64,000 nt of DNA. It comes from Plecoglossus altivelis (lineage: Eukaryota; Chordata; Actinopteri; Osmeriformes; Plecoglossidae). Within the stretch, counting starts at the first letter, position 1, and each line of letters begins with the position of its first letter. The stretch is taken from NCBI GenBank assembly GCA_036571765.1, contig BROE01000003.1:14707716-14771715 (forward strand). Direction: 5' to 3'. The position numbers and the translations under genes were made by a program. The notes beneath the pieces are model-generated. The model was given only the letters and a program-made list of their open reading frames with translations. It did no database searches and was not told where the DNA came from. This document shows, in pieces, positions 1 to 12,900 of the stretch.

Positions 1-429
1 ACGACACACTCAGTCCCTCCCAACCACACCACTCAGTCTCACACGACAGCACATCTGCCTCGGTTGGACCTCACACAGCACACAGTCGACCTTCGGTTTC
101 TTATAACTAGACACACAGACAACACCCTCGGTGTCTCTGCCATGCACACTCATCAACATGTCATTTACAAAGCTTATCCTGTTAATGTGATGTCCTTGAA
201 GGAGGCTGATAGCAGCAGAGACAAGGTGAAGAAGACTAGCACAGCTGGCCTCCTCATTATCCTAGCCTCTAATGAAGGAAGCACAAAGCAGGTTTATCTC
301 ATAAGCCATCCGCCTTATTCTAACTGAACACTCAGCTCCCCACGACACATCACAAGCTATCACTCAGACACGCCAACCTCTCTCCTACACCGCACACTTC
401 CCTCGGCTCCCACACACACTCGTCTTCTC

Positions 430-987
430 ACACATCACACCACTCTCGGTCTCTACACACACATCTCTCCACATCTCTCTCTCTCTCTCCTACCACACCA
501 CATCGGCTCCTCACACATCTCCTCTCTCTCGTCTCTCTCTCGGTCTCTCTCAGACACCCGCGAGCTCTCTCTCATCTTCTCTCCCCTCTCAGTCTCTCTC
601 TCTCTCTCTCTCACTGTCTCTCTCTCTGTCTCTCTCTTCCCTCTCGTCCTCTCTCTCTGTCTCTCTGTCTCTCTGTCTCTCTGTCTCCTCTGTCTCTCCT
701 CGTCCTCTCTGTTCTCTCTCTCTCATGTCTCTCTCTTTCTCTCTGTTTCTCCTTCTCTCTGTCTCTCTCTCCTCTCTCGTCTCTCTGTTCTCTCTCTCTC
801 TCTGTCCTCTCTGTCCTCTCTCTCTCTCTTTCTCCTTCTTTCTCTCTCTCTCTCTCTCTCCTCGTTCTCTGCTCTCTCTCTCTTCTTCTCTCTCTCTCCT
901 CTCTCTCTCTCATTCTCTCATCTCTCTCCTTTTCTCTCGCCCTCTCTTCTCTCTCTCTCATCTTCTCTCCCTCCTCTTCTCGCTTCT

Positions 988-1022
<35 letters not shown>

Positions 1023-1554
1023 TCTCTTTTCTGGTCTCTCTCCTCCCTCTCCTCATCTCGGTCTCTGTCGGTCGGGTGCGTTTCGTGGGTGCGGGTCTCT
1101 GGCCGGTCTCTCTTGTCTCTGCTCTGTGGGTGGGTGGCGTGCGTGCGTGCGCGGGGTCTCTCTTCGGGCGCGGGGGGGGGGGGGGGGTCGGGGGGTCGTC
1201 TCTCTCTCTCTACCGTGTCTATGTGGGTCCCTGGGCAGTCTGGCACACTGGTGTGTGTGTGTCTCTAACCATGTAGTGCAGAGTGTGTGTGTGGGTCTGT
1301 CTGTCTGTCCGTCTCTCTCTTCCTGTCTCTCTCTCCCGTCCTCTCCTCTCCCTCTGTCACTCTCTCTCGGGTGGTCTCGTCTCTTGGTCGGGGGGCGCTC
1401 TGTCTCTCTCTTCTGTTGCTCTCTCTCTCTCTCTCGTCTCCTGTCCTCTCTGTCCTCCTTCTCCTGTCTCTCCTACTCTCTCTCTCGGTCTCATCTTCTC
1501 CTGTCTCTCTGCTCTCTCTCTCTCTCTCTGTCTCTCTCTGTCTCTCTCTGTCTG

Positions 1555-1585
<31 letters not shown>

Positions 1586-1612
1586 GTCTCTGTCTCTGTC
1601 TGTGTGTGTCAT
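430..1612. repeat. Long CT-rich (polypyrimidine) simple-sequence tract
   Basis: Almost unbroken CTCTCT/CTGTCT sequence about 1.2 kb long. It is interrupted by a G-rich patch at 1060-1200 that contains a run of about 18 G. All open reading frames here (Ser/Leu on +, Arg/Glu on -) are repeat artefacts. Confidence 0.95.
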
Positions 1613-4600
1613 ATTTTTGCATATCCACACAAGACAAAGACAGACGACCCCCAGCACTAGTCAGCCACGTTGTTCGACCATAACTGCGGTTAATGAGTAG
1701 TTGAATTCGTCTAAAGCTTGTTCAGTTTGTTTTACCACTGCTCTCGGTCCTCAGGGCGACACGCTAAATCTCTCAGCAGTATGCTCCGCAAAGGAAAGAA
1801 CGCATCCCTGGTTTCCGTTCCTTTTCGGTTCCTTTTCTAGCATCCAGTCTTTGATTGCAGGGTGAGCAGAGGAACACCAAGGAAGAAGCAGACTAAATAC
1901 ACCTTAACCCTTAACCCGACAGGCCAGATCCTTAAAGTGACCTAGCAGGAAAATGTTATAAATATCCCTAGTGAAAGAAGCAGGGGAATAAGCATAGAAT
2001 AAACAGTGCATTCAAACGTGTAATCTTTTGCTATTTATAGAACTCAGAGTGATGTTATCCAATCCCAAAACCGCAAAAGCATGCCATATGGGTATGTCGG
2101 TGTGTATGCCAGCTTTTGTGCGTCTGTGCTGGGAGTGTGTGTGAAAATCTAACCCACAGAGTCCAGATGCCAAAAGATTGACAGAGTTATTTGTCTTGCC
2201 AGGGTGAACTGAGGCAAATCTGCGTTTAAGGACTACTTTGTTTTCAAGGCATTACGACTGATGAATTGAAGAGGGGGTACTAGGGGTTTGGGTCAAGTTC
2301 TCTATCCCATTATCTTTCATCTGCTTCTATTATCTTGGGTCGGTCTTCACCACAAATGCTCTGGTGCAGAACATTTCCCACCAGCCGCTACTGATACTTG
2401 ATAATCCTCAGTGTTCTCAGCTTTATTTATTCCCTCGTTCGCGGCTTCCTGGAACAGACCTGCACAGCTTGGCGTTTCCTGTTGCCAGGATATGAGAGAG
2501 CTATGATGCTCGATGCTCTGTCTCTCTGTGCCGAACTATGCCAAATGTAGTCTTTAAAGTCCTGAGAGTCCGCGAATGGTGCTGTGTCACTTGACCATCC
2601 GGTCCGATGACATGACTTCACCCCAGAAACCTCTCCCACCCCTTTTGCAGGGTTGAACTTCTCAATGCCTCCCCTGCAGCATGCTGCAGTGACTTGGAGG
2701 TTACGACTGCCGACTGTCTCTGCAAGGGCTGAGAAAACAGCCCTCCTTCACACGGATTGTCCTGCCAGAGCAAACACAAAGACTGAAACTCTACGTTAAG
2801 ACCTAGAACGGTCTTCTGTCTGCATCTGACACAGTCAAGTTTGGCTCTGGAGAGACCGCCGTCTGCTTTTATGAGCGACTGTCGTTGCATTCTGGACTTG
2901 TTACACCACAGAAGGGACACAGATGGGACAGGTTTAGGCTCAGATCCTGTGATGATAACTTTCCACTGTTTGCTGTTGCTGTCTTCGTGAAGATCACATT
3001 ATGCTGTTAGCTTTTCTACAGCTAAGCCAAAAGACGCCCCGGATGCTGTCTGAGTGCAGAAGAGAGTTTACAGGTGTTCTTTGTTACCATGTCGACAGAA
3101 GGGCATTAGGAACATCTTGCCATAGAGCTGATGAGCTCTCACTCTGTCCTACACTGAAGAAGGGCTGCAGTTGTCATGTTCAGCTCTAATGAGCAGCTAA
3201 AGATAGCTGTGCAGCAGAGCAAGATCACTATCAACACTTGTCAGGATGCCTTCTTACTTACTTCTTCCTCACCCACCATGATAAAAGGAAGCACTGGTCT
3301 GGTCGTCCAGACTACCTCGAAGGGTTTTGTTTTGGAGATGGCTTATTTAGTGGAAGGATTGAATAATGTCATGCCTTTGGAAAGACAATATTGTGGCTAC
3401 AGTGTAGCTGTGAAGGAAAGGGTGTGTATATGTGGTGTTGATAGAGACTGGTAGAGGCTAGACTGTGCTGGCACAAAGTCTAGGATTCTTACAGGGACAG
3501 GGCCAAACCCAGAGTCTGTTTTCACAGCAGTGAGGAGTTGGCATGCTCTGAAAGGACAGTCACCTGACCCCTGGCCTTCTCCCTTCCTGCTCACCTTGAA
3601 TCTGGGACTGGTGCTGAGGCTGGGGCTGTGTGTGTTTCCACAGACTAGCAGTCTTTATTGGCCTTGGTTACTGTTCAGACCTTCGGAAACCACATTCAGA
3701 ATGTGCAAGTCTTACCACCACATGTGTTCCACGGCTGTTTTTTGTGTGTTCTCTTCCCATTTTTTATTTAAGTTGTTAGATTATTTTACCAATAGATTTA
3801 TAATTCATCAGAACACGGCTAAGCAAGCTTTGTCCAGTTTCTTCACTGGCCCAGACAGGTCAGTCTAAGTCTTCTGTGTGTGTCTTGAAGGACCAGGGAC
3901 CAGGGCACCCTGCTGTGGAGATAAAAGGATTGAGTATAACAAGCATGCCCAAGCCTTTCTTGCCCCTGCCCGGCCCTGCCCTACCCTGCCCTGCCCTGTC
4001 ACTGGCCCTACCCTACCCTGCCCGGCCCTGCCCTGCCCTGCCCTGCCCTGCCCTGGCACTGGCCCTACCCAGGAATATCCATGGCCTGTTTTTTTCCTTG
4101 CTGGGTAGGCAGGCTCAGCAGTGAGTAACCCAGACAGAAGGCGCCCAGCCTTGTTTACTGTTGTAAGCGGCTAGAAAATGAAGTGTGATGTTTTCAAATT
4201 ACTGTTTAGATACCACAGTCCTGGAATGTGATCCTCTGAATCAAGTGGACTCCAACTCCACTGAACTGACTGTCATCAAGGTCTGTTTCCATTGAAGGTC
4301 TCCTTGGTGTAGCGGTTTTCCAACAAGTAGCCTAGAAGTAGTTCTTATGTCAGCTTGTTCGACTCGCTGTTGCTTTCACGTCACCCTGGCAGGCCTTGAT
4401 GTCGTCAACTACCTAACAAGCTGCCTAATATTGACATTTAAAGGCTACCCTAGAGGGATCGTTGACTGGTGACATTCAGGAACATTCCTTCTCTGACAGC
4501 AGAGCTTCAGACACCACAAAGAATCTTCAGAGATTCCCCCTGCGGGTGAAGGGCTGGGACCAGCACTACCACACCGCTGCTTGTTTCAGCAGGTGAATAA

Positions 4601-5316
4601 AACACAGGAAGGGAACAGTCTACTCCCAGAGTTGATGCATTGACAGAAGACTACTGCAGTTAGGGTGTTTCACCATCTTCATCCTCTCAGCAAGATCCCT
4701 AAGCTGTTTAGGTCTACGTGTTTTGATGCTTCGCTGCATGAAGAGCTTTGCTTTGGACGGAGGTGTTTGCGGATCACTTCCTGTGTCTGGCGTGGGAGTC
4801 TGGAGCGCTCTGTTTGTTTTCCTACTCGACTTGCGCTGTGTGCGTACAAGGGTGCAGCGCTAGTGGCCGGCTTGTTTCCTCTTTGGCTGAGTGGTTCTCT
4901 CATGGTGTTTCCTGTCTCTGGTGGTCCTGCTCTTAGATAAGAGGACGAGGACTATGTGTCTGTCTGCAGGAGACTCTTCGAAGCAGCCTAACCACTGCAC
5001 TCTTGAGACCCTGAGGTAATTAGATTTGCCCGGTTTGTTTAGATATGCTTCAGTTTGGAGCTCGTTCCTGTAGCGAGGGCTATCCTCTTCCTGAGGTTTT
5101 CTTAGGTTAAGGTCAAAATCAAGGGGTGGGGGGGGTTAAAGCTATCTCCAATGAATCCTCTATCCCCTCAGATGAATGTACATCTTGTGATGCAGTATGT
5201 GGACATTCAGCTATGTAAAAAGACATAGACAGATACATTCAAAAGACATGGTGCCATTTTCGTATTTTAATATCTGTTGCGTCTCTTCTAAATGTGACTT
5301 TTCTGCCTCCACACAG
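1613..5316. other. No gene recognised (left flank of mical3)
   Basis: Unique-looking sequence without any coding exon I can support. It is either intergenic or a 5' intron of mical3. It contains the CCCTG minisatellite (3963-4072) and weak tRNA-promoter-like boxes near 4305-4366. Confidence 0.5.
3963..4072. repeat. CCCTG/CCCTA minisatellite
   Basis: About 110 bases of imperfect 5-base units (CCCTG, CCCGG, CCCTA), with two internal TCACTGG or GCACTGG interruptions showing a longer period of about 55 bases. Confidence 0.9.
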
Positions 5317-5474
5317 GATGAGGATGCAGAACGCAGGAAGCTAGAGCCTTCCCCCCTCACCAGAGAGGGAGACCCAAGGCTGGGGGGGCCTGACGGCTGG
5401 TGCCAGACCCAGTGACCCCTGCCCTGACATAGGGTGAGGGAGAGGGGTGTCAGCCGCAGCACCTGGGAGAGACC
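5317..5474 (+). other. mical3: mical3 5' UTR part of the first coding exon
   Basis: A pyrimidine tract ending in CACACAG at 5311-5316 looks like a splice acceptor. The sequence from 5317 then runs without a donor into the ATG at 5475. At least one non-coding first exon and the promoter should therefore lie upstream, in the left part of this window or beyond its edge. I could not place them. Confidence 0.6.
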
Positions 5475-8400
5475 ATGGGGGACGCGGGTGTCAACGGTGG
5501 AGGGGTGGGGGTGGGCGGAGACAGGGTGAACCCCTCTCACGTCCTGTTTGACCGTTTCGTCCAAGCGTCGACCTGCAAGGGGACTTTGAAGGCCTTCCAG
5601 GAGCTCTGCGACCACCTGGAGCTCAAGCCCTACGAGTACCGGGTCTTCTACCACAAGCTGAAATCCAGACTCAACTACTGGAAGGCAAAGGCCTTGTGGG
5701 CCAAGCTGGACAAGAGGGCCAATCAAAAGGAGTACAAGAAAGGCAGAGCATGTGCCAACTCAAAGGTTTGTGTGTCTCTAATTTGAACGTATTTTTAGGA
5801 CTCCATAACAGTGATTTGTGTTAACGTTGCACGCAGAATACAATGATATGTGTGGGATGTATAAGTACCAAGTATTGAGGTATGTTATGCCCTGAAAGAG
5901 GTGTCGCTGGCAGAGTTCCAGCTGAATGCGTGCGTCTCTTCCTTTCTTCCCAGTGTCTGATCATTGGTGCTGGGCCCTGCGGTCTGCGGACAGCCATCGA
6001 GCTGGGCTTCCTAGGGGCCAAGGTGGTGCTGCTGGAGAAGAGAGACGCTTTCTCCAGGAACAACGTCCTCCATCTCTGGCCCTTCACCATCCAAGACCTC
6101 CGCGGTCTCGGAGCCAAGAAGTTCCACGGGAAGTTCTGTGCCGGTGCCATCGATCATATCAGTGAGTAGACTGCTCTGCTTCCCTCGCTCGTCCGTGCCG
6201 CGTCCCGGAGTCAAGCATCCGCAGACCAGCTGAACATCCGAGCTGTGTCCTCCCCAGGTATCCGCCAGCTGCAGCTGATGTTGTTGAAGGTGGCCCTGCT
6301 GCTTGGCATTGAAATCCACGTCAACGTCGAGTTCAAGGGTCTGATCGAGCCGCCGGAAGATCAGGAGAACGAGAGTAAGGGTCTCGTGTTACTTGGGGGG
6401 GGCTTTTAGCTCGTGGAAAAAAAAGGATGCACTTGCATTACAGGGATCGATCAATGAATTGACAGTGTCGTGCTGTTTCTCGCAGGGATTGGCTGGAGGG
6501 CAGAGGTCCATCCCAGGACACACCCTGTCAATGAGTTGGAGTTTGATGTGATCATCGGGGCGGACGGCAGGAGAAACACTCTAGCAGGTAGAGTTAGCTG
6601 GACAGGAAGTACAGCGCTCGACACGGAGAGAGTTCAAGCATAGAGAATCCTGCATGAATGGTGTCAAGCTCCCTCGTGTTTCATCCTGATTCTTTGATTT
6701 GTGTGTGTGTGTGTGTGTGTGATCGTGTGAATGCTCCCTCCATCCATCTTCTGAGAGAGCTCCTCAGTGACCTCCAAGGTGCAGAGCAGGAACTGGCCAA
6801 TTGACTGACTGTTTCCTGTATTAGCAGGAACAGTCCTCATAGGGTGCTGTCAGCTCATGTTAGCTTGCTGCGTACAGCCTTGAACCTGAGACAATTGTTG
6901 TTACATCTGGTTGTATTTACGGGATAAGACAAAGAATTCCCTTAATGGCCACAGGGTTTGTTGATGTTCTTAAAAAAAAACTCCAACACAGAATCCTGAA
7001 TTGTTCACTGTCCATGTAGTGTAGAACCTTCATCCCTGAGCGTTGAGGTCACAGCCTGTCCACTGTCTTTTTTTTCTCTCCACCCTTTCAGGGTTCCGCA
7101 GGAAAGAGTTCCGGGGGAAACTAGCCATCGCCATAACGGCCAACTTCATCAACAGGAACACCACGGCTGAGGCCAGCGTGGAGGAGATCAGCGGGGTGGC
7201 GTTCATCTTCAATCAGAAGTTCTTCCAGGACCTCAGAGAGGCCACTGGTCAGTCCCATCTCAACAACATACTACAATACATGACTGTGGTTTAGAGGAAG
7301 CCAGCCAGCCAGCCTGGGAAGCCATTGCTCTCACGCCTCTTCTAAACGAATCCTTCTGAGACTTAGATGGACTGGTAGGAAAAGTAAACAACCAATGCAT
7401 AAGATACTTATTGAATAATAGAGGCTTTGATTCGCGGAATAGTTTGAAGCCATGCCCAGACCTCTAGCTGACGTGACAGGGTTTCTGGTCTTTAGTTCTG
7501 TTTGCTGAGTTGTGATTAATTACTGCTGATGTCCTTTCAGTTTCATGAAGACGGTCAGAGAGAGGGGGATTAAACAACAACTAGACGGAGAGAGAACTGG
7601 TAAAGACAATGAAGACAGTCTAAATAACAAGAGCTCTTTCTATTGGATCCATAGGAATTGACCTGGAGAACATAGTCTACTACAAGGATGACACGCACTA
7701 CTTTGTGATGACAGCCAAAAAGCAGAGCCTGCTAGAGAAAGGAGTCATTCTGCACGTAAGTGATCGAAGACAGAGTTCTTAGGGGAGAGAAGGGGACCTC
7801 TGACTGGACCTGCCTCGCTTAGTCATGTACGCACAATGTGAACACACAGACGTCCCTCTATTGATGGGATTAGCGCTATACCTAACAGCCGGATAGAGCC
7901 ATTAGTGTACCAAACCTCAACTTCAACCACGCTCAGTGAGACCGATGGTTCTGTACACACACCCACACGCTTTCACAAATGCAGACTTTATTTCCTATAG
8001 TGTTTATTTCTGTCCTCTGGCTCTGTGATGGTTGGAGCTGTCTGAATTTTCAACATTTAATATTGAGCGTTCAGATCATACTGAGATGAAAGCTCTACAG
8101 AGAGCGCTTGAGTCATTTGGCCTGCCTAATTAAACTCTTGTTACAGAAGTAGCGTAATTGCTCACTCTGTCACCCTTTTTAAATTGGATTCCATTTTTAA
8201 TTGGGGCAGACTCTGATGTTTGATTGGCTATCATCATCGTTCCAGGAGGAGGCAGAAGGGTTGTCAATCAGTCCCTTCTTGTCGAGGGAGTTTGCTCAGT
8301 GGCTGTGCTGCTGGACCACAGCAGAGCCAGACCCTGTCCCAGGGCCCCCCAAGCCTGGGACTCTGTTTTCCAGACTCTACTGTTTTCAAGCTGGCCTGCC

Positions 8401-9998
8401 AAGCTTGTGTTTCTCTAGACCTGCCAAACTTGTTCAAGCCCTAATGAGGTTTGCAGGGAGAAAGGGGTTGGGGGGGGGGGTCGATGTGTCTCTGAGTCCC
8501 TGCTTGACTTGGACCTCAGACCCTTCCTGGTGCTTTTTCCTTCAGAAAAATCGGAATCAGAGCTTACTGTTTTATGAGAAGGGATTGACAAGACAAAGGG
8601 GTTGTCCTTTATGAACGTTTTAACCATCACAACAACCTGTCACGCAGGTCAGCTCCATTCGTATTCGAACGCATCATCCCTAATGACAGTTCGTATGCAG
8701 TCTAGTTGGCTAGTCTGTCTTCCAGCAGCAGAAACCTCTCCCTGTTCCCAGCTCCTCCACCGTTTGAACAGGAGGGTGGGGTTGGGAGGAGAGGTGGACT
8801 TGGCAGGCGCCCAGCCTGCAGCAGCACTACCACACAACCATGAATCAGAGAACCACACCCCTTTCCCTTTTCTAAACCTCAGGACTACGCGGACACAGAG
8901 ATGCTGTTGTCCCGGGCCAACGTGGACCAGACCGCCCTTCTCTCCTACGCCCGAGAGGCAGCAGACTTCTCCACCAATCAGCAGCTGCCCACGCTGGACT
9001 TTGCCATCAACCACTACGGCCAGCCCGACGTGGCCATGTTCGACTTCACCTGCATGTACGCCTCGGAGAACGCCGCGCTGGTGCGCCAGAGACACGGACA
9101 CAAGCTGCTGGTGGCGCTGGTGGGAGACAGCCTGCTGGAGGTGAGGGGGCGGTGGGCCTGGCAGGATTACTGGGCAAAACGCGCACTGGTTAGACTGGAG
9201 GCAAGGTATCTTATCTGTGTTCTTTTATGAAGTTGAGAGTGTTTGTGTTCCTTCCCAGCCCTTCTGGCCTATGGGCACTGGTATTGCCAGAGGTTTCCTG
9301 GCAGCGATGGACTCTGCCTGGATGGTGCGCAGCTGGGCACAGGGGAACACAACTCTGGAGGTGCTGGCTGAGAGGTGAGGGAAGAGAGAGACACACACCC
9401 ACCTAAACACGACTCAGTCATTACTGTGCTTTCTCACTTAGTTATCTCTGAGTAGAACCAGGAAGGTGACCCAGGACAGCTTCTCTCCCTGCTCCCAGCT
9501 TCACTTGTTCTAGTCGCATAAGAGCTTCTCTGCTGATTTGAACGGAATGTAAATCTGCTGCTCTGAATGTGCTTTCCATAACCCCGTTAACATGCTCTCT
9601 GTCTCTCTCTCTCCCTCCCCCTGTCTCCCTCCCTTTCTCCCTCTCCTTCCCTCTCTCCCCCACTCCCCCTCCCCAGGGAGAGCATCTACCGCCTGCTTCC
9701 TCAGACCACACCCGAGAATGTCAGCAAGAACTTCAGTCACTACAGCGTGGACCCCACCACTCGCTACCCTAACATCTGCCTCAACTTTCTCAGGCCCAAC
9801 CAGGTGTGTGGTTAAACCCAGGGCCTGGTTCAGGGCCAAGACAGTGTGGTAACGTGGTCCCGAGGCCTAGCCGTGTAACGTGTCTGCTGTGGTTTCTGCT
9901 GTAGGTACGACACCTGGTTGACACAGGGGAGCAGAGGGACATGCGTATTGAGATGGAGAACGTCGTCAACTCATCCACACCCAAACTAACGCGGAACG
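5475..9998 (+). other. mical3: MICAL3 FAD monooxygenase domain exons (10 exons)
   Basis: Ten exons encode about 523 residues of the catalytic head. The dinucleotide-binding fingerprint GAGPCG lies at residues 102-107, after CLII. The DG motif (GADGRRNT) is at about 230-237. The GD motif (GDSLLEPFWPMGTG) begins at about 406, where the exon at 9259 joins. These are the three FAD/NADPH-binding signatures of class A hydroxylases and all are intact, so the enzyme should be active. Exon ends are all GT-AG. The long intron 7756-8882 holds no recognisable exon. Confidence 0.95.
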
Positions 9999-12900
9999 GT
10001 GAGAACGCAGCTGTTATCGAGACCAGAGTGGAACAGATGAATCAGATGATGTTGGGAAGATCCCATTAACTGCAGGGTACTTTAGTAGTGGGAGCCAAGG
10101 CTGTTTCGTGTTTCAGCCTGCTTTATCAACTGCCTACAGTTATTCTTTCTTTCTTTCTTTTTTTCCAAGATTTTATTACACGTTGAGGTTGTGATTTGAT
10201 AGGCTTGTTTTTTTATAATGTAATAATGGATTATTTCCACCCTAGACCATTGCCTGCTTGACAAGCAGTTGCAAGGTAACAACATGACTGACCAAAGCAT
10301 GGTGTTGTTTTATGGGGAACTAATGGTCTTTAACGAGTCAGCCTGTCTGTGCCATGTGAGAACTGAGCGTGTGCGGGAGGTGATGCGGGTGAATTCGTCT
10401 GCCCTTAACACGCCTCCCTCTGCCTGGACTAACACTCATTTATTTGACGGCATTCCACTGGCATCGAAACATGTAGAAGATCCCTTAGCTGATGCAAAAC
10501 GTCCTAACTCCGCATAGGCCTCCTCTTCCCCTACATGACTGACGCCCTCCAGTAAGCTGACTCCCCAGCCTGTCTGTGCGCTGGTCTGATCATGGAACTA
10601 ACATGGATGAGGCCATGGATGGAATGACTTACTTGTTTGTTTGCCTAATATCCAAGGTTGCTGTGTTCTCTGTCTGTCTCTCTCTGTCGCTCTGTCTGTC
10701 GCTCTGTATGTGTCTGTCGCTCTGTATGTGTCTGTCGCTCTGTATGTGTCTGTCGCTCTGTCTGTTGCTCTGTGTGTGTCTCTCTCTCTATCTATCTATC
10801 TCTCTCTCTTTCTCTGTCAGTCCCCTGACCTATGCCGTTCCCTCTCTCCCAGAGTCCATCGCTCGCTCCAGCAAGCTGCTCAACTGGTGCCAGAGGCAGA
10901 CAGAGGGCTACAGGAACGTCAGCGTGACAGACCTGACCATGTCCTGGAAGAGCGGTCTGGCCCTGTGTGCGCTCATCCACCGCTACAGACCCGACCTCAT
11001 GTGAGTCCGGCCCGGCCTTCCTGTAGGGCGCACAGCAGCCTGACTGCTGTGTTTACGACCGTAATGCTGTGCTTGCCGCCTGTCTTGTTTATTACCAGGC
11101 AGAGACCTTTGGCTGACTCTATATGTCACTACTGAATAACCTGACAGCTACTAGTCTTGACTAGCCGTTCCCTCTAACACACACACACACACACACACAC
11201 GCAGAAGACCACATTGTCTAATGGGGGAGAGATGGGGTTGTTAACCTCTGGATTCTAACTCTACATAGTTAGGAGCTATTAGACTCTTCGTGACCTTTCT
11301 CAAGTGGTGCTGCAGGCAGTTTTGCTCAGCTGCTTGTCCTATAGCTAGGGTGGAGGGGGTGCTGGGGTTAGACTGGCAGTTTTGTGGGAGATCTTCTGCC
11401 ACACATCTCCACTCAGAGGGAAGGACAGAGAGAGGGAACTGGAGAGGGAGACCAATTTGCAGACACAGCAGAGATTGGCATCCTTTTACCAGTGAAATGC
11501 ACTTACTGTAAAATGCTGCGCAGATGGAAAGGATGATCAGATGAACAGTTAATAGCTAGGTTAAAAGCATCTGTTGTTGACTGCGTATGGTAGGAATTAC
11601 TTGAGGGTACATCCCAGAATATCCCTTGTTGTTCATAGGGATTCCTCACAGATATGGCTAAATGTACTGTGTGAGTAGAGGTTTTCTGTGTCCAACTCTC
11701 CATCTGTCTACGTTCAAGTCTCCAGAATATTCTCCCTGTCTGCTTCCTGTCCACATTAGCTAGTCAGCCATCATTCACTCTGGGATACATATATCATATA
11801 TATATTCACCATATATCCTGCATGTGTTCATATTTACCCTCCCCAGTGATTTTGAATCCCTGGCGGAACGAGACCAGGAAAGGAACAACCAGCTTGGCTT
11901 CGATGTGGCAGAGCGAGAGTTCGGCATCTCACCCTGCATGACGGGCAAGGAGATGTCCTCGGTAGTGGAGCCAGACAAGCTGTCCATGGTCATGTACCTG
12001 AGCCAGTTCTATGAGATGTTCAAGGACACAGTGCCCCCTGGAGGTGAGGGGTGGTCAGGCCTGGGTTTGACATGCAGCTTGCTTTGTTTTCAGTAACGAC
12101 ATAAGCATTGTTTCAGTAATACGATAAATGAATGCAGGATTTAATGCTCACTTGTTTCAAATAATTGAAATGTTCCTATATTAGCCACCTCATCCTCTGT
12201 TGCTAGACTGACTTGGTGGTTTTGGTGATGTGTTTCCAGAAAACCAGAATCTCAGCCCAGAAGAGAAAGCTTCTCTGAGCTCCAGCACCAAGTCTCCCAT
12301 CTCCTTCCTCAGCAAGCTGGGCCAGAGCATCGCCATCTCACGCAAACGCAACCCCAAGGTCAGTCAAAGGCATTGTTGACGTCTTATTTGGATCGTCATG
12401 TCACCACGGCATCCTCGTCACACGCAGACCAGTTGGTAACCAAAAACGTACCAAACGTCTTTCTGCCGTTTCATGCTGTTGATGTCATGGTCATGTTGCT
12501 GCATGAGTCAAAATCTGGGTTGACAAAAATAGCCCCGGTCATGAACCGTGACGTATCCTCAACAGGACAAGAAAGAGAAGGAAGTGGATGTTTTGGGCAA
12601 GAGGAGGAAAACAAGCCAAGCTGGCCATTCTGAAGACGTGAGTAGGGATCTTAAGAGTCCAAACTCTCTCCCGTCACAGAACCAGTGAACTGTTAGGCTG
12701 ATCCCGTAGAGGGGTGCTAGGAATCTGCTATCCTGCTGTTATAGAGGTATGCTGATGTATCTCTGTCAGGATGACGTGTCGAGGTCCAGTCGCGATGAGA
12801 GGCCGTCTGTCTTCAACACCTTGACGGAAAGGAAGGTAGAGTCTGCTGCCGGGACCAACCATACCAAGGTCAAGTCCATGGCCACCCAGCTGCTGGCCAA

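Noticed and set aside
611..1683. Long open frames rich in Ser/Leu (+) or Arg/Glu (-)
   Set aside because: They are translations of the CT repeat and both strands are open. No splice or family signal.
3001..3454. Two overlapping small + strand open frames left of mical3
   Set aside because: No splice signals, no family resemblance, average composition. Treated as non-coding.
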